64,000 nt of DNA from Oligoflexales bacterium (GCA_023301465.1 JALZUQ010000001.1:41225-105224), one strand, 5' to 3'; counted from the first letter of the stretch, positions 50,142-60,743 are shown. Numbers and translations are program-made. Notes: a model not told the origin generated them from the letters alone.

Positions 50142-50360
50142 ATGTCAGGTATGCACAAAAATTTTGGAATGATGCTCGTATTCCCAACGGAATTTATCAT
50201 CATTTTTCTTCTTATGTTTTATGGCGGTGAATACCTCAACGATAAGTACCCCATCGCTTTCGACTGGTCAATCATCACTTGCGTCATAGGTGTTTTCTGT
50301 ATAATCAACCTGCTGTATAGAACCTATAAAATGATTATGCAGGAAGATAAAAATGAATGA
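50142..50360 (+). CDS. AtpZ/AtpI-type F1Fo-ATPase accessory protein
   Basis: A 72-residue protein with two hydrophobic helices (about 13-31, 43-60) and the motif GGEYLNDKYP between them, as in AtpZ, a small membrane protein often encoded first in atp operons. It helps ATP synthase assembly or ion transport in some bacteria. AAAGG lies just before the ATG. Its end overlaps the next gene by eight bases. Confidence 0.6.
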   Translation: MSGMHKNFGMMLVFPTEFIIIFLLMFYGGEYLNDKYPIAFDWSIITCVIGVFCIINLLYRTYKMIMQEDKNE

Positions 50361-50625
50361 GCTGCTTATAAGCTGTTTAAGCATGTATAGTTACCTGATA
50401 CTAAGCAAATTTGTTTATACAAAAGCCTTGAATAATCAAAATAAAATATCAGTATTTTTTTACGGATTGATGACAATTAAAACACTTATTTTATGGATAG
50501 TGTTTTATTTCATATTAAAAAATTATTCTAATACGATTTTGATAATAACCGGAGCATTTTTAGGCAAAAGCTTGTTTTGTATTCAACTTTATATACAACA
50601 AAAGAAATCCAACAAAAATACTTGA
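50353..50625 (+). CDS. AtpI-like small membrane protein of the atp operon
   Basis: A 90-residue protein with three hydrophobic segments (about 4-21, 33-53, 60-82) and a basic tail, in the position of atpI (uncI). AtpI is thought to help c-ring assembly. It overlaps the AtpZ-like gene by eight bases and lies 70 bases before atpB. The sequence is divergent and the assignment rests on size, helices and location. Confidence 0.5.
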   Translation: MNELLISCLSMYSYLILSKFVYTKALNNQNKISVFFYGLMTIKTLILWIVFYFILKNYSNTILIITGAFLGKSLFCIQLYIQQKKSNKNT

Positions 50626-50694
50626 TAAATACTTCCAATATTTGAGTAATTGGGTTAATAATTTGGCTCTCGAACTAATGTTTTAAGGCCGTAG

Positions 50695-51501
50695 ATGAAG
50701 AATATGAATTCAAAGCTACACAAACAAATTAAAAAAGCACTTTTGGCACTTTGTATAGGGGTGTCCGGTAATTGCTTTGCTGCTGGTGGCCTGAACTTTT
50801 ATGGTTCTATCGCAAAAAAAATATTTCCTGTCGATGAGCATCATCCATACCAGTGGGGTGCCGTGATTGCTTTATTCGCTATTACCGTCTTTGTTTCTTT
50901 TGTTGGTTTTTTCTTTAAGAAACGCATTGAATCAAGCATTCAAAACGACATTACCCCGCCAAAGAAAAGTAGTTTTCTGGGGTTTATTGAGATGGCTGTT
51001 GATTTTGCAATCAATCTTGCTGAAGACAGTATTGGTAAAGGGTTTCGTTCGTTTTTGCCTCTTATGACGACCTTGTTTTTGGTTATCTTATTTTGTAATT
51101 TGTCGGGTTTAATTCCCGGTTTACCTCCAGCTACATCTTCGATGTCAACTAATGTGGGCATGTCTTTGGTGGTTTTTATTGTTTATAATTATTCGGGTAT
51201 TAAAGAGCACGGAGTCGCTGGCTATGCAAAGCAGTTTATGGGCCCCGCACTATTTATAGCCCCCCTAATGATTGTTATAGAAGTGATCAGTCATTGTTCA
51301 AGACCATTCAGTTTAAGTCTTAGATTGTATGCAAATTTATTTGCAGATCATTTGGTTGTTGAGAAATTTACAGATCTAACATATTTATTGGTTCCTAGTT
51401 TAATGATGATGTTTGGTGTCTTGGTTGCATGCATTCAATCATACATTTTCGTATTATTAACAGGGGTTTATATTTCTATGGCTCGTTCACACGACCATTA
51501 G
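50695..51501 (+). CDS. atpB: ATP synthase Fo subunit a
   Basis: A 268-residue subunit a. The hallmark FSLSLRLYANLFADHLVVEK (about 203-222) holds the essential Arg that faces the c-ring. About five to six transmembrane helices are visible, and the N terminus MKNMNSKLHKQIKKALLALC has a signal-like helix ending at CFAAGG (about residue 26). It forms the proton channel with the c-ring. AAGG lies upstream of the ATG. atpE follows 36 bases downstream. Confidence 0.95.
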   Translation: MKNMNSKLHKQIKKALLALCIGVSGNCFAAGGLNFYGSIAKKIFPVDEHHPYQWGAVIALFAITVFVSFVGFFFKKRIESSIQNDITPPKKSSFLGFIEMAVDFAINLAEDSIGKGFRSFLPLMTTLFLVILFCNLSGLIPGLPPATSSMSTNVGMSLVVFIVYNYSGIKEHGVAGYAKQFMGPALFIAPLMIVIEVISHCSRPFSLSLRLYANLFADHLVVEKFTDLTYLLVPSLMMMFGVLVACIQSYIFVLLTGVYISMARSHDH

Positions 51502-51536
51502 TAGTAGATGTTTTTATCCAAAAGGAGTGGAGTTAC

Positions 51537-51845
51537 ATGGTTTTAGTTAAGTATTTCGTAGTAGTTTTCGTAGGTTTTTTTAGCTCTTTAGCTTTTGCTC
51601 AGTCAGGAGAAGTTACTTCTTCTAAAGGCGTAATCGCTTTGGCTGCAGCTTTAGTAATGGCTATCTCTGCTTTTGGTGCAGCATCTTCTCAGGGACGTGC
51701 AGCTTCAAGTGCTCTTGAAGGCATTGCTCGTAACCCTAGTTCAAAAGGCCAAGTAAATGGTCCTATGTTGCTTTCATTAGCTTTCATGGAATTTCAAGCC
51801 TTATTGGGTTTTGTAGTAGCGTTCCTTCTTTACAACCAAATGTAA
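51537..51845 (+). CDS. atpE: ATP synthase Fo subunit c
   Basis: A 102-residue c subunit. An N-terminal leader (MVLVKYFVVVFVGFFSSLAF, then AQ at 21-22) resembles a cleavable signal sequence, followed by two helices: GVIALAAALVMAISAFGAA (31-49) with the loop RNP (65-67), and the second helix with Glu85 in LAFMEFQALLG, the proton-carrying carboxylate. No Ser/Thr follows the Glu, so H+ coupling rather than Na+ is more likely. The frame is open from 51429, but GGAG seven bases before the ATG at 51537 fixes the start. A terminator follows. Confidence 0.93.
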   Translation: MVLVKYFVVVFVGFFSSLAFAQSGEVTSSKGVIALAAALVMAISAFGAASSQGRAASSALEGIARNPSSKGQVNGPMLLSLAFMEFQALLGFVVAFLLYNQM

Positions 51846-51923
51846 TTTTGGTTATACAATTTCTGTAGAAGCTTGCTTTTACATAGTTTCGCGTGGGATT
51901 TTTCTTACCCCTTTCCCCTAGAA

Positions 51924-51939
51924 TGTTTCACGTGGAACT
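51924..51939. other. parS site 1
   Basis: TGTTTCACGTGGAACT matches the ParB-binding consensus TGTTTCACGTGAAACA with two changes. It is 78 bases past atpE. Confidence 0.75.
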
Positions 51940-51947
51940 TTTTATTT

Positions 51948-51976
51948 AAATCGCTCTTTCTGAGCGATTTTTTTTA
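51948..51976 (+). terminator. Intrinsic terminator after atpE
   Basis: AAATCGCTC (51948-51956) pairs with GAGCGATTT (51962-51970) around a short TTTCT loop, followed by a run of T (to 51976). It closes the atpZ-atpI-atpB-atpE transcript before parA. Confidence 0.85.
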
Positions 51977-52042
51977 TTTCTGTCTCGTCACTCTAATTTT
52001 ATAACCCCTATTCTCTAGGTGCTGTGTCGAAGCATCTGTAGT

Positions 52043-52058
52043 TGTTTCACGTGGAACA
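52043..52058. other. parS site 2
   Basis: TGTTTCACGTGGAACA, one change from the TGTTTCACGTGAAACA consensus. The central CACGTG and both half-sites are intact. Confidence 0.85.
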
Positions 52059-52320
52059 CTCTTAAATAGACGTAAGCCCTCAACTTTTTATTTTAGAAGC
52101 TTAAAATGGATATTTAAGGCCCTGTTTTTTACTTTGTTTTCCTGAATATATTTACAAAAACGGTTTTTTAAATGTTTTACATAACAATTATCGTTTTTGA
52201 AGCTAACAAAGGTCTAATTTGATAAATTAAGCTCAATTAAGCCGCAGAAACCGTTTTTTTAGTTTTTTTTCTTTTTTTTTCAGTATGATGAGGGGTATCA
52301 AGCAAAAAACTTGTATTCCA

Positions 52321-52336
52321 TGTTTCACGTGGAACA
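52321..52336. other. parS site 3, before parA
   Basis: TGTTTCACGTGGAACA, identical to site 2, 42 bases before the parA start. It may also let ParB affect par transcription; that is inference. Confidence 0.85.
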
Positions 52337-52377
52337 TTCATGAGAACGAATCATATATTTTTGAATAAGGAATCCAT

Positions 52378-53247
52378 ATGGCACGAGTGATCGCCCTTTC
52401 AAATCAAAAAGGTGGCGTTGGCAAGACAACGTCTGCTGTGAGTATTGCCAGTTCTATCGCTGCGGCGGAGAAACGCGTACTACTAATTGATCTTGATCCA
52501 CAGGGAAATGCAGGTTCTGGGGTAGGTATTTATCAAAAAGACTTTGAAAAGAGCATATATCACGTTTTAGTGGATGAAACTCCGCTTCAAAACGTTATTT
52601 TGCAAACAGAAATGAAGTATTTGCACTTAGCACCGTCCGACCAAGACTTGGTAGGTGCTGAAATAGAGCTTGTTTCAGTCATTGGAAGGGAAACAAGGCT
52701 TAAAGATGCTATAGAACGTGTCTCTGAGCATTATGATTTCATATTCATAGACTGCCCTCCGGCACTGGGGATACTAACAGTTAATGCTCTAACAGCCGCT
52801 GATAGTGTGATTATACCGCTACAATGCGAGTATTATGCGATGGAAGGCCTAAGTCAGCTCTTAAAGACATTAAAGCTGATACAAAAGAGGCTAAATACCG
52901 ACTTAGTGATCGAGGGCGTGCTTCTTACCATGTATGATAAGCGTAATAACTTAAGCTCTCAGGTTGAAGAAGAGGTTCGGCAAGTGCTTGGCGACCAAGT
53001 TTTTAAGACTGTTATCCCAAGAAACGTAAAACTATCTGAAGCACCGTCACATGGTAAGCCAGTCATTCTTTATGATATTGGATCGACTGGAGCAAGTGCC
53101 TATATGGAGCTTGCTCATCAGTTGATCGAGAGGTACTTGGGCGGTGTGAAGCCTAAAAAGGCTAAAATGAAGAAAAAAGATAAAAATATTAACATTGTTT
53201 CACGTGAAACATCGCAGCCTCAGCATAAAGGAGCACCAACATGGTAA
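52378..53247 (+). CDS. parA: Chromosome-partitioning ATPase ParA (Soj)
   Basis: A 289-residue ParA of the Soj class. The deviant Walker A is LSNQKGGVGKTTSAVSIASS (7-26), with Lys11 and Lys16. Walker B lies at FIFIDCPPALGILTVNAL (about 122). The C-terminal 30 residues are basic and hold parS site 4. ParA binds nucleoid DNA with ATP and moves ParB-parS complexes so origins separate. The third parS site lies 42 bases before the start. It overlaps parB by seven bases. Confidence 0.95.
   Translation: MARVIALSNQKGGVGKTTSAVSIASSIAAAEKRVLLIDLDPQGNAGSGVGIYQKDFEKSIYHVLVDETPLQNVILQTEMKYLHLAPSDQDLVGAEIELVSVIGRETRLKDAIERVSEHYDFIFIDCPPALGILTVNALTAADSVIIPLQCEYYAMEGLSQLLKTLKLIQKRLNTDLVIEGVLLTMYDKRNNLSSQVEEEVRQVLGDQVFKTVIPRNVKLSEAPSHGKPVILYDIGSTGASAYMELAHQLIERYLGGVKPKKAKMKKKDKNINIVSRETSQPQHKGAPTW
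53196..53211. other. parS site 4, inside parA
   Basis: TGTTTCACGTGAAACA, the exact palindromic parS consensus, lying within the parA C-terminal coding region. Confidence 0.95.
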
Positions 53248-54164
53248 ATCACAAGACACCTAAACGAAACGCTCTTGGAAAAGGGCTAGGCTCCTTACTT
53301 GGTGGCGATATGGAAGAGTCCGCTTTTGAAATCCCAAAGAAAATCATTGAAGAAAAGCAGGAACCTAAAGATTTTATCGCACACCTTAAAACAAACAAAG
53401 TAATCCCCAACCCTTCTCAACCAAGAAAACACTTCGCAGAAGAAAAGCTAAAAGAATTATCCGACTCCATAAAAACAAATGGAATTATACAGCCAATTGT
53501 TGTTCAAAAAATGGAAGGCGATGAATATCAGATCATTGCTGGAGAAAGAAGGTGGCGTGCGACAAAATTAGCTGGGATTGAGACCATTCCAGCTATTATT
53601 AAAGATGTTTCACGTGAAACATTGATGAAGATGGCTTTAATTGAAAACATTCAACGAGAAGACTTGAATGTTATCGAGGAAGCGTTGGCATATCAGTCAC
53701 TCATTAAGGAATTTGGCCTAAGTCAAGAAGAATGTGCTGAAAAAGTAAGCAAAAACCGTAGTACTGTGACAAATTTAATCAGATTGTTAGCTCTGCCAAG
53801 CGAGACGCAGAATGACCTTGTAAACGCCAAACTAAGCATGGGCCATGGCAGGGCCTTACTTTCACTAGAAAAGCCTGAGAAGATCATTAAGGCCGCCAAA
53901 CTCGTAAAAGAGCGATCGCTGAGCGTTAGAGAGACAGAAAAACTAATTCAAAATTTAAAAAATCTTTCTGGTGCACATTCACACGGTGCAGTTGCTGCAA
54001 CTGGTCAAGAATTAGACGCAGATTTTGATTACATGTGTGACTTGCTTAGAAAACGCCTAAAAACAAAAGTTAAAATTAGTGGCAGTGGCTCAAGAGGCAA
54101 AATAGAAATTTCTTATTTCTCAGCCTCTGAACTCGAAAGAATTTTAGATATATTTAAAAGTTAA
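53241..54164 (+). CDS. parB: Chromosome-partitioning protein ParB (Spo0J)
   Basis: A 307-residue ParB. An N-terminal ParA-interaction sequence (ALGKGLGSLLG, 11-21) is followed by the CTPase/ParB-N domain with NPSQPRKHF (about 57-65), IQPIVVQ, IIAGERRWRATKLAGI and ALIENIQREDLNVIEEA (about 131-147), the box that closes clamps on DNA. The central helix-turn-helix (LSQEECAEKVSKNRSTVTN, about 156-174) reads parS. The C-terminal dimer domain ends the protein. A parS site also lies within its own gene at 53606-53621. Confidence 0.95.
   Translation: MVNHKTPKRNALGKGLGSLLGGDMEESAFEIPKKIIEEKQEPKDFIAHLKTNKVIPNPSQPRKHFAEEKLKELSDSIKTNGIIQPIVVQKMEGDEYQIIAGERRWRATKLAGIETIPAIIKDVSRETLMKMALIENIQREDLNVIEEALAYQSLIKEFGLSQEECAEKVSKNRSTVTNLIRLLALPSETQNDLVNAKLSMGHGRALLSLEKPEKIIKAAKLVKERSLSVRETEKLIQNLKNLSGAHSHGAVAATGQELDADFDYMCDLLRKRLKTKVKISGSGSRGKIEISYFSASELERILDIFKS
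53606..53621. other. parS site 5, inside parB
   Basis: TGTTTCACGTGAAACA, an exact consensus site inside parB, encoding part of DVSRETL. Confidence 0.95.
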
Positions 54165-54231
54165 GAATTATGTTGTTCTTGGTTTCTCGATGAGTTAAAA
54201 ATCCCTACGATAAAAGATTCTTAGGGAAACC

Positions 54232-54663
54232 ATGGCAGACTTTAATCTCGTTCCAAATCCTGTGATCACCGCTGTTCAAGCCGGCCTATTCTTTGTGAAT
54301 ATGTACGTTGTAAAACGCTTTATTTTAGACCCATACTTAAAATTAAGAGAGCTAAGGTTCGGTGCAACTGGTGGGTCTATAGAAAAAGCACACACTCTAA
54401 ATCAGGAATCTGAAAAACTCCAAAACAATATCAGCGAAGAAGTTAAAAAGCTTCAAGAAGAGATAACAGCTGAAAGAGACAAAGCTTTAACAGAAGCATC
54501 AACACAAAAAGAGAGCCTTTTAGCGGGTGCAAGAAAAGAAGCAGAAGCTACTTTGCTCAGTATGCGTGAGCAAATTTCAAATGAAGTAGATTCACAAAGG
54601 TCTCAAATACCAGATCATGTTCAAAAAATTTATAGTGCATTAAAACAAAAGATTTCGTCTTAA
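54232..54663 (+). CDS. atpF': ATP synthase subunit b' (second stalk subunit)
   Basis: A 143-residue stalk protein. It has an N-terminal membrane helix (about 10-30, FFVNMYVVKRFIL) and a long charged coiled-coil (Glu/Lys/Gln-rich, 48-130). It precedes the longer atpF gene, matching the b'/b gene pair of several lineages. The b/b' dimer links the delta subunit at the top of F1 to subunit a. AGGGA lies just before the ATG at 54232 (TCTTAGGGAAACC). The par operon precedes it by 67 bases. Confidence 0.8.
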   Translation: MADFNLVPNPVITAVQAGLFFVNMYVVKRFILDPYLKLRELRFGATGGSIEKAHTLNQESEKLQNNISEEVKKLQEEITAERDKALTEASTQKESLLAGARKEAEATLLSMREQISNEVDSQRSQIPDHVQKIYSALKQKISS

Positions 54664-54682
54664 TTCATAGAGGTTTTAGACA

Positions 54683-55162
54683 TTGGATATCGCGACATTA
54701 GCCCCATTTATTAATTTTGCAGTGCTCATTGCCATTTTGGTTTTTCTTGGGCGTAAGCCTTTGCAACAAATGTTCTCTAAGAACAGACTAGAGTTTGAAG
54801 AGAAAAAACATCTTGCTAGAGAAGCTATAAATAAAGCTGAAGCACAATATAAGGAAATAAAGTCCAAGTGGGACAACCTTTCTTCGGAGTTGGCTGAAGT
54901 AAAAAAACAATCCTTAGGGAGCCTTCAAAAAGAATCCGACGAGGTCGTGGAACACGCCAATAAAATGGCAGAATTTATCAAAAACGAAGCAAAAAAAACT
55001 TCTGAAGTTGAGATTGATTTAGCACGCAAGAAACTCTCGTCTGAAATTATGGAAGCCGTATCTGCTCAGTTCCAAAAAGAGCTTAAATCTTCGGACAGCA
55101 TGCCTATCCACCAAGAGATCATGAAAAAAGCCATTACTTCAACTCAGAGAATGGAGGTTTAA
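54683..55162 (+). CDS. atpF: ATP synthase subunit b
   Basis: A 159-residue b subunit. The helix IATLAPFINFAVLIAILVFL (about 3-22) inserts in the membrane, and the long Lys/Glu/Ala coiled-coil (30-150) forms the peripheral stalk. The start is TTG at 54683, with AGAGG about nine bases upstream. It is two bases from atpH and 19 bases after the b' gene. Confidence 0.9.
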   Translation: MDIATLAPFINFAVLIAILVFLGRKPLQQMFSKNRLEFEEKKHLAREAINKAEAQYKEIKSKWDNLSSELAEVKKQSLGSLQKESDEVVEHANKMAEFIKNEAKKTSEVEIDLARKKLSSEIMEAVSAQFQKELKSSDSMPIHQEIMKKAITSTQRMEV

Positions 55163-55164
55163 GC

Positions 55165-55698
55165 ATGAAATCCATTATTGGCCATAGATATGCAAAAGCT
55201 TTATATAAACTAAAACAAAGTGAAATCATTGAGACTCATAAACAGCTACTTCCTTTGTTGGAATTGTTTCAAGATGAAAATATTAAAAAAGTCATTGCGA
55301 ATCCAGCGGTAAGTGTTTCTCTTAAAAGCGAAATCATGGAAGTGGCCGCTAATCAGTTGAGCCTAGACCCAACCATAAAAAATTTTTTAAAGGTCATCGT
55401 TAACGAGGGCAGATTAGCATTTTTACCAGATATTATTGAGTGTATTGAAGAGATCGCACATAGTGAAAACAAAGCTGAAAAAGCGGAGCTCATTACAGCT
55501 GTTGATATTAGTGATGAAGACACTCAAAAAATCAAAGACCAAATTGAAAAACAGCTTTCAATGAAATTAAACATATCGAAAAAGGTAGACCCAGAAATTT
55601 TAGGCGGGTTTATCATGAACATCGGGCAGACCCGAATAGACCAAAGTGTTAGAAAAAGCCTTAGAAATATAGTCCATTCTGTCAGTAGTGACGTTTAA
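55165..55698 (+). CDS. atpH: ATP synthase F1 subunit delta
   Basis: A 177-residue delta subunit. It has the N-terminal helical domain with [12 protein letters not shown] (5-16), and the C-terminal [20 protein letters not shown] (about 146), the family signature. Delta anchors the stalk to alpha/beta. It follows atpF by two bases and precedes atpA by 11. Confidence 0.93.
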   Translation: MKSIIGHRYAKALYKLKQSEIIETHKQLLPLLELFQDENIKKVIANPAVSVSLKSEIMEVAANQLSLDPTIKNFLKVIVNEGRLAFLPDIIECIEEIAHSENKAEKAELITAVDISDEDTQKIKDQIEKQLSMKLNISKKVDPEILGGFIMNIGQTRIDQSVRKSLRNIVHSVSSDV

Positions 55699-55709
55699 AA
55701 GGAGTTAAC

Positions 55710-57215
55710 GTGCAGAAGCTTAGAGTTGAAGAAATCAGTCGAATCATTAGCGATAAAATCGCAAATTTTGACCACAAGTCTACCCTAGAAGAAACCGGAA
55801 CGGTTTTGACGGTTGGAGATGGTATTGCCCGTGCTTATGGCCTAGAAAACGCAATGGCAGGAGAGCTCGTTGAGTTCGAAACCGGCGTCCAAGGTGTGAT
55901 TCTAAACCTTGAATCAGACAATGTTGGTATTGCCCTTCTTGGTTCCACAAAGGGGATCGAAGAAGGCTCCTCTTTAAAGCGTACAAAAGAGATTAACTCT
56001 GTTCCGGTTGGAAGAGCTCTGATTGGTAGAGTGGTTAATGCTGTTGGTGAGCCTATTGATGGTGCCGGCCCACTTGAAGGCGTTGAATCAGGAACCGTAG
56101 AAGTAAAAGCTCCGGGAATCATTGCACGTAAATCTGTAGATGAGCCCCTTCAAACAGGAATCAAAGCGATTGATGCAATGGTTCCAATCGGTCGCGGACA
56201 ACGTGAACTTATCATTGGCGACCGCCAAACAGGTAAAACAGCGATTGCGATTGATACGATCATCAACCAAAAGGGCAAAGACGTTGTTTGTGTTTATGTT
56301 GCGATTGGTCAAAAAGCTTCAACCGTTGCAAACGTTGTAAATAGATTAAAAGCATCCGGTGCAATGGAATACACAATCGTTGTTGCAGCAACAGCGATTG
56401 ACCCGGCTCCTCTGCAATTTTTAGCTCCTTATTCTGGTTGTAGAATTGCCGAGTACTTTTTAAATAAAGGAGAGCACGCGGTTATCTTTTATGATGATTT
56501 ATCAAAGCAAGCGGTTGCATACCGTGAACTTTCACTTCTTCTTAGAAGACCTCCGGGCCGTGAAGCATTTCCGGGAGATGTTTTCTATCTTCACTCAAGA
56601 CTTCTAGAGAGGTCTTGTAAACTTAATGATGATTTAGGTGGAGGCTCCATTACGGCTTTCCCTATTATTGAAACACAAGCTGGTGACATCTCTGCTTATA
56701 TTCCAACAAACGTTATCTCTATTACTGATGGCCAGATTTTCGTGGAAGCCGATTTGTTTAATGCTGGCCAACGACCTGCTATTAATGCTGGTTTGTCAGT
56801 ATCTAGGGTTGGTGGTTCTGCACAGGTTCCTGCAATGAAAAAGGTTGCGGGCACGATGAGACTAGAGCTCGCTCAATACCGCGAACTAGCAGCTTTTGCA
56901 CAGTTTGGGTCTGACCTTGACGATTCAACTCGTAAAACCATTGAGCGTGGAAAACGTCAAATGGAAGTTCTTAAACAAGGTCAGTATGTTCCTCTTCCGG
57001 TTGGTATTCAGGTTGCTGTAATTTATGCAGTAAACACAGGAAAACTAGATGAAGTTGAACTTTCTAAAATCGGTAAGTGGCAAGAGGGTTTTGTTACTTT
57101 CTTGAAAAATGGCCATAAAGACTTAACAGACAAAATCGAAAACCGTGCAAAACTAAAAGACGTACAGTCAGATTTAGATGCTGCGATTGAGTCGTTTTCT
57201 AAAGGATTCTCTTAG
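55710..57215 (+). CDS. atpA: ATP synthase F1 subunit alpha
   Basis: A 501-residue alpha subunit. The P-loop is [17 protein letters not shown] (about 168), and the later segment [20 protein letters not shown] has the Walker B-like part. The signature [20 protein letters not shown] is near 272. The start is GTG at 55710, with AAAGGAG seven bases upstream. Alpha forms the non-catalytic nucleotide sites. Confidence 0.97.
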   Translation: MQKLRVEEISRIISDKIANFDHKSTLEETGTVLTVGDGIARAYGLENAMAGELVEFETGVQGVILNLESDNVGIALLGSTKGIEEGSSLKRTKEINSVPVGRALIGRVVNAVGEPIDGAGPLEGVESGTVEVKAPGIIARKSVDEPLQTGIKAIDAMVPIGRGQRELIIGDRQTGKTAIAIDTIINQKGKDVVCVYVAIGQKASTVANVVNRLKASGAMEYTIVVAATAIDPAPLQFLAPYSGCRIAEYFLNKGEHAVIFYDDLSKQAVAYRELSLLLRRPPGREAFPGDVFYLHSRLLERSCKLNDDLGGGSITAFPIIETQAGDISAYIPTNVISITDGQIFVEADLFNAGQRPAINAGLSVSRVGGSAQVPAMKKVAGTMRLELAQYRELAAFAQFGSDLDDSTRKTIERGKRQMEVLKQGQYVPLPVGIQVAVIYAVNTGKLDEVELSKIGKWQEGFVTFLKNGHKDLTDKIENRAKLKDVQSDLDAAIESFSKGFS

Positions 57216-57217
57216 TC

Positions 57218-58111
57218 ATGCCAGCAAATTCTCGCGACCTCAAACGTCGAATCGGAAGTGTTAAAAACACTCAAAAGATTACCAACGCCATGAAACTTGT
57301 GGCAGCGGCTAAATTTGCTCGTGCTCAAGCAGCGGTAAAGTCTGCTAAGCCATACAATAAAGCACTTGAGGCGGTTGGTGCACAGGTCATGTCTGCACTT
57401 AAAGATGTAGAAATGAAACTAAGTGAAAAGTCTAAAATCCAAAAAAAAATTGCTGTTGCGGTGATTGCATCAGATAGAGGTCTTTGCGGTGGTTTAAATA
57501 CAAACCTATTTAAAGAGCTTGAACGCTTTAAGAAAGCAAATGAAGGCGTGACCATCGAAGTAATTGCATATGGAAAAAAGGCGGTTTCTTACTGTAAAAA
57601 CCGTTTCCCAATTATTTCAAAAATTCTTGGCCGTTCTGATAAGCCTTCGTTTGAAGATGCAAAAGAAATGGTAAAGCAATTTAAAGAGTTGTTTTTGGCT
57701 TCTGGTGAAAACACTGAAAAATACGACGAAATTTATGTTTTATACCCAGAATTTCAATCTGCATTAGCACAGATTCCGACGGCAAAAAGAATTTTTCCTC
57801 TTGTTTCAAATGATGAAAACAAACAAGACGAAGAGGCAGCTAACGAAGAGACAAATTCAGATTTTATTATTGAGCCAAACGCCAAAGAGCTTGCGGAAGG
57901 TTTGATCGAACGTAAAATTGCGACGCAGGTTTTTCAAGCTTTATTGGAATCTAAGGCCTCAGAGCAAGGTTCAAGAATGTCTGCAATGGATTCAGCAACA
58001 AGAAATGCTGGTGACGTTATCAAAAAATTGACGCTTCAATATAACCGTGCAAGACAAGCATCTATTACAAAAGAATTGATTGAGATTGTGAGTGGAGCAG
58101 AAGCTCTTTAA
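57218..58111 (+). CDS. atpG: ATP synthase F1 subunit gamma
   Basis: A 297-residue gamma subunit. N-terminal RDLKRRIGSVKNTQKITNAM (5-24) and VASDRGLCGGLN (about 87) are its hallmark motifs. The C-terminal helix has EQGSRMSAMDSATRNAGDVI (about 252). It forms the rotating central shaft. A Glu/Asn-rich stretch of about 15 residues (about 205-220) lies in the middle loop and is rather long for the family. Confidence 0.95.
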   Translation: MPANSRDLKRRIGSVKNTQKITNAMKLVAAAKFARAQAAVKSAKPYNKALEAVGAQVMSALKDVEMKLSEKSKIQKKIAVAVIASDRGLCGGLNTNLFKELERFKKANEGVTIEVIAYGKKAVSYCKNRFPIISKILGRSDKPSFEDAKEMVKQFKELFLASGENTEKYDEIYVLYPEFQSALAQIPTAKRIFPLVSNDENKQDEEAANEETNSDFIIEPNAKELAEGLIERKIATQVFQALLESKASEQGSRMSAMDSATRNAGDVIKKLTLQYNRARQASITKELIEIVSGAEAL

Positions 58112-58133
58112 GAAAAAGTATTTAAGTAATTAA

Positions 58134-59575
<1,442 letters not shown>

Positions 59576-59576
<1 letters not shown>

Positions 59577-59962
59577 TGAACGTTGACATACTATCACCTG
59601 AAAAACTAATCCCAACGGTAGTTGCAGACGCTGTGTCTGTGCCTACGGTTCAGGGTTATATGGGTGTTTTGCCAGAGCATACTGCGTTAATTACTCAGCT
59701 AGAAGCTGGTGGATTAATTGTAAAGACTAGCGAAGGTCAAAAACGCTTTTTTGTGAGTGGCGGATATCTTCAAGTTGAAAATAATAATATTAAGATTATT
59801 GCAGATTCTGTTGAGGCAGAAGCCGATATTGATTTTACCAGAGCAGAAGCAGCCCTTAAAAAGGCAACGGCTCGTTTAAGTAAATTTGAAGATAGCACGA
59901 CGGATATTCCAAGAGCTATTAACGCTCAAAACCGTGCTGAAGAACGACTAAAACTAAAATAA
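59576..59962 (+). CDS. atpC: ATP synthase F1 subunit epsilon
   Basis: A 128-residue epsilon subunit. The beta-sandwich (1-85) begins MNVDILSPEKLIPTVVADAV, with GYMGVLPEHTALITQLEAG, the family signature. The C-terminal helices (90-128) are the inhibitory part. The ATG overlaps the atpD stop by one base. It closes the operon and overlaps the end of the convergent lipoprotein gene by nine bases. No intrinsic terminator is seen between them. Confidence 0.93.
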
Positions 59963-60634
59963 ATTTGCAGTTGAAACGTCTTCTTCTATAGGCTTGATTT
60001 CTAATTTAATCTGTGGAGTGAAGCTATTATCTTCAAGCAATGTTGATGATGATCCACACTCTAAAATATTGCTTTCTATTTTTAAATGGTAGTGAAACAT
60101 ATCTGTTTCACTTAGCAACTCAAAACAGATGTTATAAAAACCCTCAAGACTAAGTGCTGGAATGTTGTGTTCGTTATCTCCTAGTTGTTCAGAAGCTTCC
60201 GTCCAAACACGTGTTGTTCTTTGAACAAAGTTATTTTGAAAACTAGCTGGAGTAATTTCAGTATATTCTCTTGAAAACACATTGCTACTAACCACATTAA
60301 TGGTTGTTTGGAATATTTTACCTATCCCAATAACACTTGATAACGAGTCTTGGTTTTTAGATATAATCTTGTAATCATCATATAGCTCTTGTTGATGCTC
60401 GGCGTTTTCTAAGCCGTTGAGTAAGGCTTCACGCTGAGTGTTAGCTTTTTCTAAAGCGAGCAGCTCTTCTTCCGAAAAAACGACCTCATTTATAGGGCGA
60501 TCTTTATCTTCTTCTAACTCTACTTCTTTGGAATGTTGAATAGTGGAAATATCGACAACTTCATTTGTAACGTTTTGTTCATCAGAACATGCAATGCATG
60601 ACGCGATCATTAGAATTTTTATTAAATATTTCAT
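59954..60634 (-). CDS. Putative lipoprotein of unknown function
   Basis: A 226-residue exported protein. MKYLIKILMIASCIACSDEQ has a lipobox, IASC with Cys13 as the likely lipid-modified residue. The mature part is acidic at first (Glu-rich 24-60) and then mixed (LLNGLENAEHQQELYDDYK). Two further Cys near 167 and 192 may pair. No family is recognised. GAGG precedes the ATG. It converges on atpC. Confidence 0.55.
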   Translation of the reverse strand: MKYLIKILMIASCIACSDEQNVTNEVVDISTIQHSKEVELEEDKDRPINEVVFSEEELLALEKANTQREALLNGLENAEHQQELYDDYKIISKNQDSLSSVIGIGKIFQTTINVVSSNVFSREYTEITPASFQNNFVQRTTRVWTEASEQLGDNEHNIPALSLEGFYNICFELLSETDMFHYHLKIESNILECGSSSTLLEDNSFTPQIKLEIKPIEEDVSTANLF

Positions 60635-60713
60635 AATTACCTCTAAGTCCTGTTCGGATCTTAAGGCTGTAAAGATAAAAAATCTTATAAAATAAAGTAA
60701 TAACAGTAATATA

Positions 60714-60743
60714 TAGCCACAGATTTCGAGTCAGTTCATTAGG
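60714..60743 (+). repeat. Direct repeat, left copy
   Basis: TAGCCACA followed by GAGTCAGTTCATTAGG. A second imperfect copy lies at 61673-61699. The core GAGTCRGTTCATTAGG matches at 15 of 16 positions. Confidence 0.5.

Larger units (their letters stand above)
51846..52377. other. atpE-parA spacer carrying a terminator and parS sites
   Basis: A 532-base gene-free region, AT-rich. It contains the atpE terminator (51948-51976), three parS copies (51924, 52043, 52321) and a degenerate one at about 51885-51900. A poly-T stretch lies at 52255-52280, ahead of the third parS. No credible reading frame is present. Confidence 0.7.

Noticed and set aside
51885..51900. Sixth parS copy (AGTTTCGCGTGGGATT)
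   Set aside because: It matches the variant site at only about 11-12 of 16 positions and breaks the central CACGTG, so it is not counted as functional.
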